This document shows, in pieces, positions 25,774-33,984 of a stretch of 64,000 nucleotides of DNA. Position 1 is the stretch's first letter; the number at the start of each line of letters is the position of its first letter. Where the stretch lies: positions 1-64,000 of the forward strand of contig NZ_JAJEWL010000012.1 of assembly GCF_020687695.1 (NCBI RefSeq). The letters run 5' to 3'. The notes under the pieces were generated by a model, which had not been told where the DNA came from, searched no databases, and was given only the letters and a program-made list of their open reading frames with translations. Made by a program: the position numbers and the translations under genes. This DNA is from Pusillimonas sp. MFBS29 (GTDB lineage Bacteria > Pseudomonadota > Gammaproteobacteria > Burkholderiales > Burkholderiaceae_B).

Positions 25774-26739
25774 TTATTTGGCGCAATCAGGCATCCAGGC
25801 GGCAACCTGCTCCTGGTTTTTCTCGATCCATGCTGTAGCGGCATCATCGTGGGACAGGCCATCAACATCGGCCAATGCCGCAGCCTGGTCTATCATAGGC
25901 CCGGTGAAGTCAATGTTCTTGATCAACTGATAACCGCAAGACCATTTTTCCTCGAAGCCGGCCCAGGCGCCCTTCTTCAGGTAGCCGCCAGTGGGCGAAC
26001 CGCAGTCGTAGGTCTTGTCCGGATTAACGCCCCATGCCGGGTCTTCGGTGCACGCCGGTTCGTTGGCAGGAAACTCCACAAACTTGCCGGGGAATGCCGC
26101 ACCCACCCAGTTAGGTGCCCAGTTGAACAACACAATTGGTTCTTTGCGTGCGGCGGCTGACTTAAGCTCGCCAAACAGTGCGGCGGCAGAGCCGGCATTG
26201 ACCACAGTGAAGTTCAAATCCAGCGCTTCAATTTTTTCTTTATCGTGCTTGATCCAGTCGACCGGGCCTGCAAGATAGCGTCCTTTGGGTGCCGTCTCGG
26301 GCGCTGCAAACTTTTCCGCACACGCATTGAGCGCTTTCCAATCAGGCAGACCCGGGCAAATTTCTTCCATGTAGTCGGGGTACCACCAATCTTCACGCGT
26401 TGTTGCCGTGTGGCTGCCCAGGTCAACCATACGTCCGGCATTCACTTCCTTCATGAAGCTGTCGTGCATCGTGCCTTCCCAGACCTCCATCTGCAAATGA
26501 AGGTCGCCCAGGCCCATTGCCGCAAATTGTCCTTGGCTGTCTGACGGCACAATATCGGTTTGGTAGCCAACTTTCTCGAGTAGTTGCTGTGCGACGCGGG
26601 CAAGTACTTTCTGACTCGACCAGTTGTTATCGATGATCTTGATCGGGTCGCTGGATTCGGGAACGGCTGCCAGAGCGGGTGCGCCGATTACGCTGGCGGC
26701 AAGCAATATACTGACGCTGAGTTGGTTGAGTGTTTTCAA
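25774..26739 (-). CDS. proX: Glycine betaine-type ABC substrate-binding protein
   Basis: A 321-residue OpuAC-family periplasmic binding protein. No ATG gives a sensible N terminus. A TTG at 26739 begins (M)KTLNQLSVSILLAASVIGA, a good signal peptide cleaved near ALA|AV, with GGAG nine bases upstream, so TTG is the start. Mature-part motifs include VWEGTMHDSF, EDWWYPDYMEE and NWAPNWVGAAF, rich in Trp and Tyr as expected for the aromatic cage around a quaternary amine. It precedes proV, and the order proX-proV-proW is transcribed leftwards. The exact ligand (betaine, choline, carnitine) is not certain. Confidence 0.87.
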   Translation of the reverse strand: MKTLNQLSVSILLAASVIGAPALAAVPESSDPIKIIDNNWSSQKVLARVAQQLLEKVGYQTDIVPSDSQGQFAAMGLGDLHLQMEVWEGTMHDSFMKEVNAGRMVDLGSHTATTREDWWYPDYMEEICPGLPDWKALNACAEKFAAPETAPKGRYLAGPVDWIKHDKEKIEALDLNFTVVNAGSAAALFGELKSAAARKEPIVLFNWAPNWVGAAFPGKFVEFPANEPACTEDPAWGVNPDKTYDCGSPTGGYLKKGAWAGFEEKWSCGYQLIKNIDFTGPMIDQAAALADVDGLSHDDAATAWIEKNQEQVAAWMPDCAK

Positions 26740-27175
26740 TGGTTTTTTCTCCGTTATGTTGAACAAGCCGAAAGTCGACTCGTTGCAAGGGGTTGATAAA
26801 CGACACAGCCGTGCCCCATGACAGTAACGGACCCGCTCGTCCCGATCGGCACGGCGCGCGCGCTGAACGACGCACAGGCGAAATGCCTGTGCTGCCAAAC
26901 CGCAGGGTTCAGAATGCTGGAGTTATTTCAGACACATCGAGTAGAACTGCACTTTCCAGCGCTACCCGCATCGCAGTTTTATGCCCATTGATGACAGGCT
27001 TTGACTGCGTAAAACTTGCGGGTACGTAGATGATTTTGAAAACAACAAATTTGCCGCGTACGCTGCGTTTGACCGGTTTTTTTATTAAACCGTTAACTGA
27101 CATGAAGTTAACCATTGTACTTGAAATTGACCTTTTTAGATATGGACAATTTCATTTCACTAATACAAATACTCG
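26740..27175. other. Gap of 436 bases upstream of proX
   Basis: No convincing gene is seen. The region should hold the proX promoter. It contains two copies of GTTAAC spaced nine bases apart (27092-27097 and 27107-27112) and a partial inverted repeat CCGGTTT/AAACCGT around 27074-27093, which could be operators or the 3' end structure of the DUF2894 operon. Confidence 0.4.
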
Positions 27176-27835
27176 CTAAGCCTTGCGTGGCGCGGCTTTG
27201 CGCTTGCCCGACGCAGCAGGTTTGGCTTCCGCTTTAAGCCTGTCTTCATTCAGCTGCTCGATCCATGACAAGGCATCCATGTAAGAGAGAAAGTGCTGAA
27301 GATAGCCCGGCGACAAAGTCTGCATCAGTGTCAGCGTACGATGGGCCAAACCGCTGGAGTTAAGCGGGCCGGCGTTATCGGGAACCTGCTCGCCCGACTG
27401 CCTTACCATGCGGCTGGCACTGACGCTTGCCCACGCATTGCGGAAGTAATCAATCAACGCAGGATCCAGACTCAATGGCTGCATGGCGCTGGCATCTGTC
27501 GTCGTGCCACCGCCGCTGCCTTCCATCTGCAGCCTGGTTCTGTCGCGCAGCAGCTCACCCAAAGGGCCCGATGCTGCCTCGCGGCCGCCGTGCGCGGCAG
27601 CCTGCTGCGAGCATTGGGCAGACTGGCGCGCCGGCTCAACGATCTCGTCCTGATAGTGACGCAGGTACCGCAACAGGCGCTCTTCCAGTACACGCCAGGC
27701 ATCACCATCCTGACCTGCCATGCGTCGGGCCAGCGCTTCCATAAAAAGAAAGCGTGATGGCGCCAGGCTGTCCTCGCCGCGCTCGCGCCACTCGGCCAGT
27801 TGCCTCGCCGCCAACGCTAACTTTTCCTGTTTCAT
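27176..27835 (-). CDS. DUF2894-family protein, fourth gene of the motor-like operon
   Basis: This 219-residue soluble protein has no signal peptide or membrane segment. The C-terminal half has the conserved patch MQTLSPGYLQHFLSYMDALSWIE (read here as two pieces, SPGYLQHFLSYMD and ALSWIEQL), and the tail is Lys/Arg/Ala-rich (KPAASGKRKAAPRKA). These features recall DUF2894. It overlaps the OmpA-like gene by four bases (ATGA). The family occurs with DUF3348, DUF802 and an OmpA-type protein in Burkholderiales. Its function is unknown; it may be the cytoplasmic partner of the membrane complex. Confidence 0.72.
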   Translation of the reverse strand: MKQEKLALAARQLAEWRERGEDSLAPSRFLFMEALARRMAGQDGDAWRVLEERLLRYLRHYQDEIVEPARQSAQCSQQAAAHGGREAASGPLGELLRDRTRLQMEGSGGGTTTDASAMQPLSLDPALIDYFRNAWASVSASRMVRQSGEQVPDNAGPLNSSGLAHRTLTLMQTLSPGYLQHFLSYMDALSWIEQLNEDRLKAEAKPAASGKRKAAPRKA

Positions 27836-28479
27836 GGCGTGGCACGTACCCCCTGCGACAGGCGGCCGGGAACCGGCGAAATTTCAACGCGCCGGTTTTT
27901 GGCGCGCCCTTCTTCGTCGGCATTCGAGGCAACCGGCTGCTGATCGCCAAAGGCCGCCGCAAATACCGACGATGCCGGAATGCCCGCTTCCATCAAGGCA
28001 CGAGTAACCGTCAGGGCACGTTGTGCCGAAAGATCCCAGTTGTCATCAAACTTCAGGTTGCCCTCGAGCACTTGCTGGTCATCGGTGAAGCCGCTCACCA
28101 TCAGGATCTGATCATGCGACTGAAGATAATCCGTCAGCGGCGTCACCAGGGATTGCAGCACTTGCAAGCCTTCATCCTGCAGCAGGGCGGAGTTCAGCGC
28201 AAACAACACGCTGCCGCTAATGCCTATCCGCCCGTCGACCAAAGTCACGCTGCCTTCGGCCAGCGGTCTGGCCAGCGCCTGCTCCAGGCTGATGCGCCGC
28301 TGCGTTTCTTCCTGGCGATGCTCCACTTCTTCTTCGAGCCTGGCCGAGAGCTCCAGCTGCAAGCCGATCGCCCCTACCAGGACCAATACAAACGCGCCCA
28401 GGAGCACGGACATCAGATCGCCAAATACCGCCCATACCGGCGCAGTCGGCTCGATACCGGTATCCAGATCGTCGTTCAT
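27832..28479 (-). CDS. MotB/ZorB-like OmpA-domain membrane protein
   Basis: This 215-residue protein has one N-terminal membrane segment (about residues 15-40) containing Asp21 in WAVFGDLMSVLLGAF, placed like the proton-carrying Asp of MotB. An OmpA peptidoglycan-binding domain follows (about 76-203) with NWDLSAQRA and GRAKNRRVEI. This is the build of a MotB, TolR or ZorB stator partner. It overlaps its MotA/ZorA-like partner by four bases. It probably anchors the complex to the cell wall and helps form the ion channel. No flagellar gene is near, so a role in flagellar rotation is unlikely. Confidence 0.8.
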   Translation of the reverse strand: MNDDLDTGIEPTAPVWAVFGDLMSVLLGAFVLVLVGAIGLQLELSARLEEEVEHRQEETQRRISLEQALARPLAEGSVTLVDGRIGISGSVLFALNSALLQDEGLQVLQSLVTPLTDYLQSHDQILMVSGFTDDQQVLEGNLKFDDNWDLSAQRALTVTRALMEAGIPASSVFAAAFGDQQPVASNADEEGRAKNRRVEISPVPGRLSQGVRATP

Positions 28480-30449
28480 GGCGCCGCCGTACCGGCAGGT
28501 GCCTGCTTCGCACCGGCCTGCTGAAGCTCTTCAATAATCTGCTTTTGCGACATGACACTCAGGTCTATGACCTCTTTGGCTTGCGCCACATAGTAGGCAA
28601 GCTGCTCGTCGCTGCGGGCCATGGATTTCTCCAGCGCGGCTTCTATACGCTGCAGATGCTCGACCAATACCGCATTGGACGTACCGAATGCATGGACGGC
28701 AGATCCGAATGCATCGCCCAGGCTGGCAACTTCGATGGCGCTGCCGGTAATCTGACTGGCTGCATACGCCAGTCTTTCCGTTTCACTGCGGGTCTGCTCG
28801 GTAAAGCGGGTGCCCACACGGTCGAGCACATCGGCGGACTTGACCAACAAGGCGTCGATGGCCTCGCGCTGCCCTGATGAAGCATGTCGCATGGCATCGA
28901 GCAAGCCGGCCGAAGTTTCCAGCAGACTGTTGCGCTCTTCGAGCATGGCGTTCTCGCGAGCCATACTGTTGGAGAAAGCCTGGCGAACCTCGGCGACCAG
29001 ACCCGCGGCCGCTTTGGGGGCGTCGCCGGACAAGGCGGCCAGCCTGCCCATCTCGGCCATCGTCTCGTCTGCCTGATGCTTTGTCTGTGCCGTCAGGTCG
29101 GTGGCAGTCTGGGCCAGGGCTGCGCAGATTTCCCGCTGCTGACTCATGGCTTGTTCCCCCGCTTCCTGCCAGTGCATGCGCAAGTCTGCGGCCGCTGTGG
29201 CCAGGCTGGCAACCATGGCCTCAAGGCGCTTCTCGTCCTGGCCAGCAAGGTCTGCCCGCAGCGTCTGATGCGACTGATCCACGGCATGCACCAGTGCAGT
29301 GGCCTGTTGCTCCAGGGCCGCTGCTGCCGCTGCCAACGCGCGCTGATTATCTGCGAACAGCTGCTCGCTGGTTGTTTGCTGGGCACCAAGCGCCCTCTGC
29401 CAGGCAGCCGACAGGTCGTGCACCGTCGTCTGCATGCTTTCGGATACACCCTTCAGTATGCCGGCCGAGCGCTGCTCGAATGTTTGAGTCAGCCTGTCCA
29501 GCTGCTGCTGCGCAGCCTGTGTCACGTTGTCGTGCAAGGCGGCTGTCTGCTGCGTCAGGCCCGACATCGTGGTTTGCACCAAGGGCTCGATCGCTGTGCC
29601 TGCGCTGCGCACACCTTCCGCAACACTGGCTTTCAATGACTGCTCTACCGACTCAGCAAGGCGCAGATATGTCGCTTCGTTCTTTGCATGAAATTGCTCC
29701 TGGCGAGCTTGCAGCTGCTCATTCAGGCTCGCATTTTTCTCTTCCATTGCAACCATCATCGCCTGCAGCCTGTCGGCTACGGAGGCCATGCTCAGCGTCT
29801 GTTGTTGCAACAGCCGGTAGCCTTCTTCACGCTGATGCACTGGCGTATGGGCACGCAAGGCACCAAGCGTCGTTGCGTCCAGCGCCTGTGCTGCATGAAT
29901 GCGATCACGCGTAAGCAAGGCCGACAGCAGGCCCAGCATCGCCGAGGTTGCCACGCCCGCAACCGAGGTACCAAAGGCAAAACCCAGACCCTGAACCGGC
30001 GCGGCAAGCGAGGCCCGGATCGCGGCCAGGTCGGTCGCACTTTCCAACGCCAGCCCCGTACCACGCAATGTCGCGATCATGCCCAGAAACGTGCCCAGCA
30101 TGCCCAGCAATACCAGCAGGCCTACCAGATAAGGCGTCAGCACCGGCCTGGGCAAGCCTGAGCGCCCTCCCCGAACCCGCTGCGTGACCGCAGTCCGAAG
30201 GGCGGGATGCACCGAGCTCAACCAGGTTTCCAGCCCATCCGGCGTCTCGGGCAATGCCTTGAGCGCCCTCATCAGACTGCTTGTGGCCTGATGATAACGA
30301 AGCAGCTCGAACGCACCGGCCAGGTAAACAATGACGATCAGCGCAATGACGGCCAACGCCAGCAGGTTCGATCCCAGGTAATGAGAACCTATCCAGCCTG
30401 TGGCAACGAGCCCTGCGAGAAATGTAAGAAGTTGAAGAAGTCGATTCAT
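28476..30449 (-). CDS. DUF802 protein, MotA/ExbB/ZorA-like with long coiled-coil tail
   Basis: This 657-residue protein has membrane segments at about residues 5-22, 28-50, 107-128 and 152-178. The latter two carry the MotA/ExbB/ZorA-type pattern (LLGMLGTFLGMIATL, GLGFAFGTSVAGVATSAMLGLL). Residues about 200-640 form a long Ala/Gln/Glu-rich, probably coiled-coil, cytoplasmic tail. This layout closely matches ZorA of the Zorya defence system and differs from ordinary ExbB. It precedes its OmpA-domain partner. The family is DUF802 of Burkholderiales, with no settled function. Confidence 0.8.
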   Translation of the reverse strand: MNRLLQLLTFLAGLVATGWIGSHYLGSNLLALAVIALIVIVYLAGAFELLRYHQATSSLMRALKALPETPDGLETWLSSVHPALRTAVTQRVRGGRSGLPRPVLTPYLVGLLVLLGMLGTFLGMIATLRGTGLALESATDLAAIRASLAAPVQGLGFAFGTSVAGVATSAMLGLLSALLTRDRIHAAQALDATTLGALRAHTPVHQREEGYRLLQQQTLSMASVADRLQAMMVAMEEKNASLNEQLQARQEQFHAKNEATYLRLAESVEQSLKASVAEGVRSAGTAIEPLVQTTMSGLTQQTAALHDNVTQAAQQQLDRLTQTFEQRSAGILKGVSESMQTTVHDLSAAWQRALGAQQTTSEQLFADNQRALAAAAAALEQQATALVHAVDQSHQTLRADLAGQDEKRLEAMVASLATAAADLRMHWQEAGEQAMSQQREICAALAQTATDLTAQTKHQADETMAEMGRLAALSGDAPKAAAGLVAEVRQAFSNSMARENAMLEERNSLLETSAGLLDAMRHASSGQREAIDALLVKSADVLDRVGTRFTEQTRSETERLAYAASQITGSAIEVASLGDAFGSAVHAFGTSNAVLVEHLQRIEAALEKSMARSDEQLAYYVAQAKEVIDLSVMSQKQIIEELQQAGAKQAPAGTAAP

Positions 30450-30467
30450 AGGCTTATCAGTTAACGG

Positions 30468-31232
30468 CTACGGCCGGCGCGTCAGCGCTGCCAGCAGCCC
30501 TTGAGTCGGTTGCAGACGAATTTCGAGTTCTGCGAATAATACGCTCTGCATATCCTGGTGAAATACATTCAGCCATGCATTGGCAGTGGTCGCCGACTCC
30601 TGGCCAGACTCAGCCGCAGGCAACGGTGCGGCCTCGTGCTTCAGACGCCGGAAGTGCGCCTCGAGCACGACAGGCACCCGCGCCAGCACGGAAAATTCAC
30701 GCTCATTCAACGCCTGCTCCATCACAGCGTCCACCGCCGCCAGGCGTGCCATCTCAGGTGACATGCCGGCCAGTCTGGCACGCAGGCGAGTGCGCAACTC
30801 GCTGCAGCGTGCTTCCATGGTCTGCTGCAGAGTAATGTAACGCTGCCGATACGTTGAAAATTCAATGGACTCCGTTTGTACGGGATTGTCCGGCCTGGCC
30901 GCCGGCGCCTGGCGATGCCTGTGCCTGACCGGTGGCGGCTTGTTGACATTGTCGATCAAGTCGACCAGGGCGTTTCTGACCCGTTCGTATTCCTGATCGT
31001 AGTCTGGTGAGCGGGTCGTCCGCGATGCTGAAGGGGTCATCGGAGAACCAGCCGGTACGGCACCACCCAATGCACCGGCCAAGGCGATCGCATCCGACCA
31101 CCCCAGCCATTGGCTCAGACGATCGGAAAGCGACTGCGACGGCTCCCGAATCCGGGCATCATTCCAGTGCGCCAGCAGGCGAACGAGCGCCGGCCCGCTG
31201 AAACTTGTGCGTCGTGCCAATTCTTTCGCCAT
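30468..31232 (-). CDS. DUF3348-family protein, first gene of the motor-like operon
   Basis: This 254-residue soluble protein opens with RRTSFSGPALVRLLAHW and SDRLSQWLGWSDAIALAGAL, which I recognise as the DUF3348 N terminus. The middle (about 75-115) is basic and disordered (PPPVRHRHRQAP) and the rest is helical. It lies 18 bases upstream of the DUF802 gene. No enzymatic motif is visible. In Burkholderiales this family is tied to DUF802, OmpA and DUF2894 genes, and no function is known to me. Confidence 0.75.
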   Translation of the reverse strand: MAKELARRTSFSGPALVRLLAHWNDARIREPSQSLSDRLSQWLGWSDAIALAGALGGAVPAGSPMTPSASRTTRSPDYDQEYERVRNALVDLIDNVNKPPPVRHRHRQAPAARPDNPVQTESIEFSTYRQRYITLQQTMEARCSELRTRLRARLAGMSPEMARLAAVDAVMEQALNEREFSVLARVPVVLEAHFRRLKHEAAPLPAAESGQESATTANAWLNVFHQDMQSVLFAELEIRLQPTQGLLAALTRRP

Positions 31233-31275
31233 ACCTTCAGGACAAAACGTGCAAGTTTACACGCTGATGTAAAGT

Positions 31276-31626
31276 TCAATCGTCGTCCTGCTCGTCAAGG
31301 TGGAACTTATGGATGATGCGGTGTGCCAGCGGTGCCAGCACGAGCCCCAGGGTCGCCACAAAAACCAGGCCCACCAGAATGCTGTACAAAGAAAAGAAAA
31401 TCTTTCCCATGACATTCGCCGGCACAATGTACGGACCTATTCCAGAGAGAATCAGCGCGGTATTCAGAACGGCATCGTGCCATACAACCGGCTCAAGCAG
31501 CAGATGGCCCAGTACGCCTATCGACAGGGTGAAGCCTACGACAAACAATGCAAGGCCTACATGCGACACAATCCGGTAAGCAAAATTCCTCGGCGACAGT
31601 AAAGACTCGTTCTTGGACTCGTACAT
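31276..31626 (-). CDS. Small membrane protein, potassium-channel-like pore region
   Basis: This 116-residue protein has two or three membrane segments: about 18-42, a pore-like helix 53-68, and 74-98, then a conserved basic/acidic tail (HRIIHKFHLDEQDDD). The middle (LSGIGPYIVPANVMGKIFFSLY) is arranged like the pore helix, filter and second segment of two-segment potassium channels, but the filter TVGYGD is not kept. It is a conserved hypothetical with a channel-like fold; ion transport is unproven. It stands 43 bases upstream of the DUF3348 gene on the same strand. Confidence 0.6.
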   Translation of the reverse strand: MYESKNESLLSPRNFAYRIVSHVGLALFVVGFTLSIGVLGHLLLEPVVWHDAVLNTALILSGIGPYIVPANVMGKIFFSLYSILVGLVFVATLGLVLAPLAHRIIHKFHLDEQDDD

Positions 31627-32077
31627 TGTCCACCCCCTTCAGACTGAACAAACTGGCTTTTCGTTGACCGAATCCTAGCCCAGTTCTCCCGGAAAAGGTA
31701 TAGGTGAACGCTTTATTTATACGACTTGCCTGCGGCCGATGACGGAAACCAGTTTCACGATCAAAACGAATTAAGGCTGACCGGCTTGTTGAAAGAGCAA
31801 AAAACTTACGAAAACTACTACGTGATAACCCTGCTCACACAGCTCGAAAAACGTTTTGAAACATAAACAAAACGAGCGTCAATTTTCAGAAAGACCCGCA
31901 TGAAGTCTGGCTCTCAGAAGTTTTCCGCCTATTTGCAACACGTCCCAAAGGGTCATTTTTACCGGCTTGAGACTTATTGACGTGGTTTTTTGTATCGCCT
32001 ATAAAAGCACCGGCAGTTAAAAGTTTGCAGTCAGTTGCAAACAACAAAACTTCATCGCATCATGCCAGGAGACATAA
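31627..32077. other. Gap of 451 bases between the channel-like gene and dctP
   Basis: I see no gene. The right part holds a consensus sigma-70 promoter for the TRAP operon, described separately. The left part should hold the minus-strand promoter of the small membrane protein. The stretch is richer in A/T than its neighbours. Confidence 0.5.
31977..32005 (+). promoter_or_regulatory. Consensus sigma-70 promoter of the TRAP transporter operon
   Basis: TTGACG (31977-31982) and TATAAA (32000-32005) are 17 bases apart and point to dctP, whose ATG is at 32078. A transcript from here would have a leader of about 65 bases, with CAGGAGA eight bases before the ATG. This near-consensus element suggests high basal expression. 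Confidence 0.7.
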
Positions 32078-33232
32078 ATGAAAAGTAGTGCAAAAGTGGA
32101 CGCCAAAGCCGTTCAGCCCAAATCGTCGCGCCGTCAGTTCTTGGGGGGCGCCGCAGCAGGTACCGCCGCTGCCGTCGGCATGGGTTTCCCTGCCATTGTC
32201 AGCGCACAAGCCCCTACCAACTTCAGGTTCCAGAGCACTTGGCCCACCGTTGACATCTTCCACGAGTACGCACTTGACTTCGCCCAGAAAGTCAACGACA
32301 TGACGGGTGGCGAGCTCAAGATCGAAGTCTTGCCGGCTGGTGCGGTTGTTCCTGCATTTGCCCTGCTCGACGCTGTGTCCAAGGGCACGCTCGATGGCGG
32401 CCATGGCGTGCTGGGTTACAACTACGGCAAACAAAACGCCCTGGCACTGTATTCGTCGGGCCCTGCCTACGGCATGGACGCCAACATGGTACTGGCCTGG
32501 CACAAATACGGCGGCGGCAAGGAATTGCTCGACGAACTCTATGCTGAAATCGGCGGTAACGTCGTTACCTTCCTGAGCGGCCCCATGCCCACCCAGGCAT
32601 TCGGCTGGTTCAAGAACCCCATTACCAAGACTGAAGACCTTAAAGGCCTGAAGTTCCGTACCAACGGTCTGGCCATTGACTTGTTTACAGCCATGGGCGC
32701 AGCCGTGAACGCCTTGCCTGGTGGCGAAATCGTTCCCGCACTCGACCGCGGCCTGCTCGACGGCGCCGAGTTCAACAACGCTTCATCCGACCGTCTGCTG
32801 GGCTTCCCCGACGTATCGAAAGTGTGCATGCTGCAAAGCTTCCACCAGTCGTCGGAAACCTTTGAGATCACCTTCAACAAAGACAAGTACAACGCCTTAC
32901 CAGACAAGATGAAGGCCATTATTGCCAACGCAGTTGAAGCGGCTTCGGCCGATATGTCCTGGAAAGCGGTCAGCCGTTACTCGGAAGACTACATCAAGCT
33001 GCAGCAAGACGGCGTCAAGTTCTACAAAACACCCGATGCCATTCTGCAAGAGCAGCTGGTCGTCTGGGACAAGATCATTGCCGAGAAAGCCAAAACCAAC
33101 CCCATGTTCAAGAAAATCGAAGAATCGCAACGAGCCTTCGCCGCCCGCGCAGTAGCCTGGGACATGGACACCAACAATAATCGGCGCATGGCCTACAACC
33201 ACTATCGCAAAGCAGCTCAGAACAAGAGCTAA
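32078..33232 (+). CDS. dctP: TRAP transporter solute-binding protein (TakP-like)
   Basis: This 384-residue DctP-family protein has a twin-arginine leader (SSRRQFLGG) and a cut near VSA|QA at about residue 43. Conserved stretches (STWPTVDIFHEYALDF, SGPAYGMDANMVLAWHKYG, NALPGGEIVPALDRGLLDG) resemble the TakP subgroup, which binds 2-oxo acids such as pyruvate as calcium or sodium complexes. It is followed by the small and large permease genes. A terminator-like hairpin after it should make the receptor more abundant than the permeases. The ligand is inferred from subgroup likeness. Confidence 0.88.
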   Translation: MKSSAKVDAKAVQPKSSRRQFLGGAAAGTAAAVGMGFPAIVSAQAPTNFRFQSTWPTVDIFHEYALDFAQKVNDMTGGELKIEVLPAGAVVPAFALLDAVSKGTLDGGHGVLGYNYGKQNALALYSSGPAYGMDANMVLAWHKYGGGKELLDELYAEIGGNVVTFLSGPMPTQAFGWFKNPITKTEDLKGLKFRTNGLAIDLFTAMGAAVNALPGGEIVPALDRGLLDGAEFNNASSDRLLGFPDVSKVCMLQSFHQSSETFEITFNKDKYNALPDKMKAIIANAVEAASADMSWKAVSRYSEDYIKLQQDGVKFYKTPDAILQEQLVVWDKIIAEKAKTNPMFKKIEESQRAFAARAVAWDMDTNNNRRMAYNHYRKAAQNKS

Positions 33233-33255
33233 GCCGAAACGCAGCAAACAACAAT

Positions 33256-33286
33256 ACCACCCACAAGCAGTACGGGTGGTGTTTTT
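33256..33286 (+). terminator. Attenuator hairpin between dctP and dctQ
   Basis: ACCACCC and GGGTGGT form a perfect seven-pair stem with an 11-base loop, followed by GTTTTT. It lies 24 bases after the dctP stop and 69 bases before dctQ. Partial termination here would give excess receptor over permease, as common for binding-protein operons. Confidence 0.65.
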
Positions 33287-33354
33287 AAATCGGCTACGCA
33301 GGGCAAGGCACATTCCGTTCGGCGCCCTGCAGTTCCCCCCCCAGCAGGTTCACC

Positions 33355-33984
33355 ATGCAAAAATTATTATTGGCCATAGACCGGTTCAATACCTGGGTCG
33401 GTCAGCTTTTCGGCTGGCTGGTTCTGGCCTTGACGCTATTTGTCACCTATGAAGTTTTTTCCCGTTACGCACTAGGCAATCCGCATGCATGGTCATTTGA
33501 CGCCATGAACATGATGTATGGCGGTCTGTTCATGATGGCAGGTGCTTATACCCTGTCCAAGAACGGGCACGTACGTGGCGACGTACTTTATGGTTTTTTC
33601 CCTCCCCGCCTGCAGGCCGGACTGGATCTGACTTTATATATTCTGTTTTTCTTTCCCGGCGTTATCGCCCTGGTCTGGGCCGGCTACACCTATGCCGCCG
33701 AATCCTGGATGATCAACGAGCACTCCACCATCACGGCTGACGGCCCACCCATCTACCCCTTCAAGGCCATCATTCCACTGGCCGGTATCGCCTTGCTGTT
33801 GCAAGGTTTTGTTGAAGTGGTCTATTGCGTTCAGTGTCTGAAGCGCGGTGATTGGCCCAAGCGTGAAAAAGACGTGGAGGAAGTCGACCTGGATAAACTC
33901 AAGGGCATGGTCCACGTGGACGAGCAAGATATCAAAGACCTCGACAAGCTGGTTGTCGAGCAAGAAAAAGGGAAGCAACCATGA
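33355..33984 (+). CDS. dctQ: TRAP transporter small permease subunit
   Basis: This 209-residue protein has four membrane segments in the DctQ pattern (FNTWVGQLFGWLVLALTLFV, then about 58-75, 92-112 and 135-155) and a charged tail (about 165-209, rich in Lys, Glu and Asp) longer than usual. The N-terminal DRFNTWVGQ and VFSRYALGNPHAWSFD are typical. It overlaps dctM by four bases, so the two are made together. It pairs with DctM to form the sodium-driven permease fed by DctP. Confidence 0.88.
   Translation: MQKLLLAIDRFNTWVGQLFGWLVLALTLFVTYEVFSRYALGNPHAWSFDAMNMMYGGLFMMAGAYTLSKNGHVRGDVLYGFFPPRLQAGLDLTLYILFFFPGVIALVWAGYTYAAESWMINEHSTITADGPPIYPFKAIIPLAGIALLLQGFVEVVYCVQCLKRGDWPKREKDVEEVDLDKLKGMVHVDEQDIKDLDKLVVEQEKGKQP

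Noticed and set aside
28476-30449. Methyl-accepting chemotaxis protein
   Set aside because: The coiled-coil tail looks similar, but there is no HAMP domain or signalling hairpin motif, and the membrane part is of the MotA/ExbB type.
27832-30449. Flagellar MotAB
   Set aside because: No flagellar genes nearby, the tail is far too long, and the flanking DUF genes differ.
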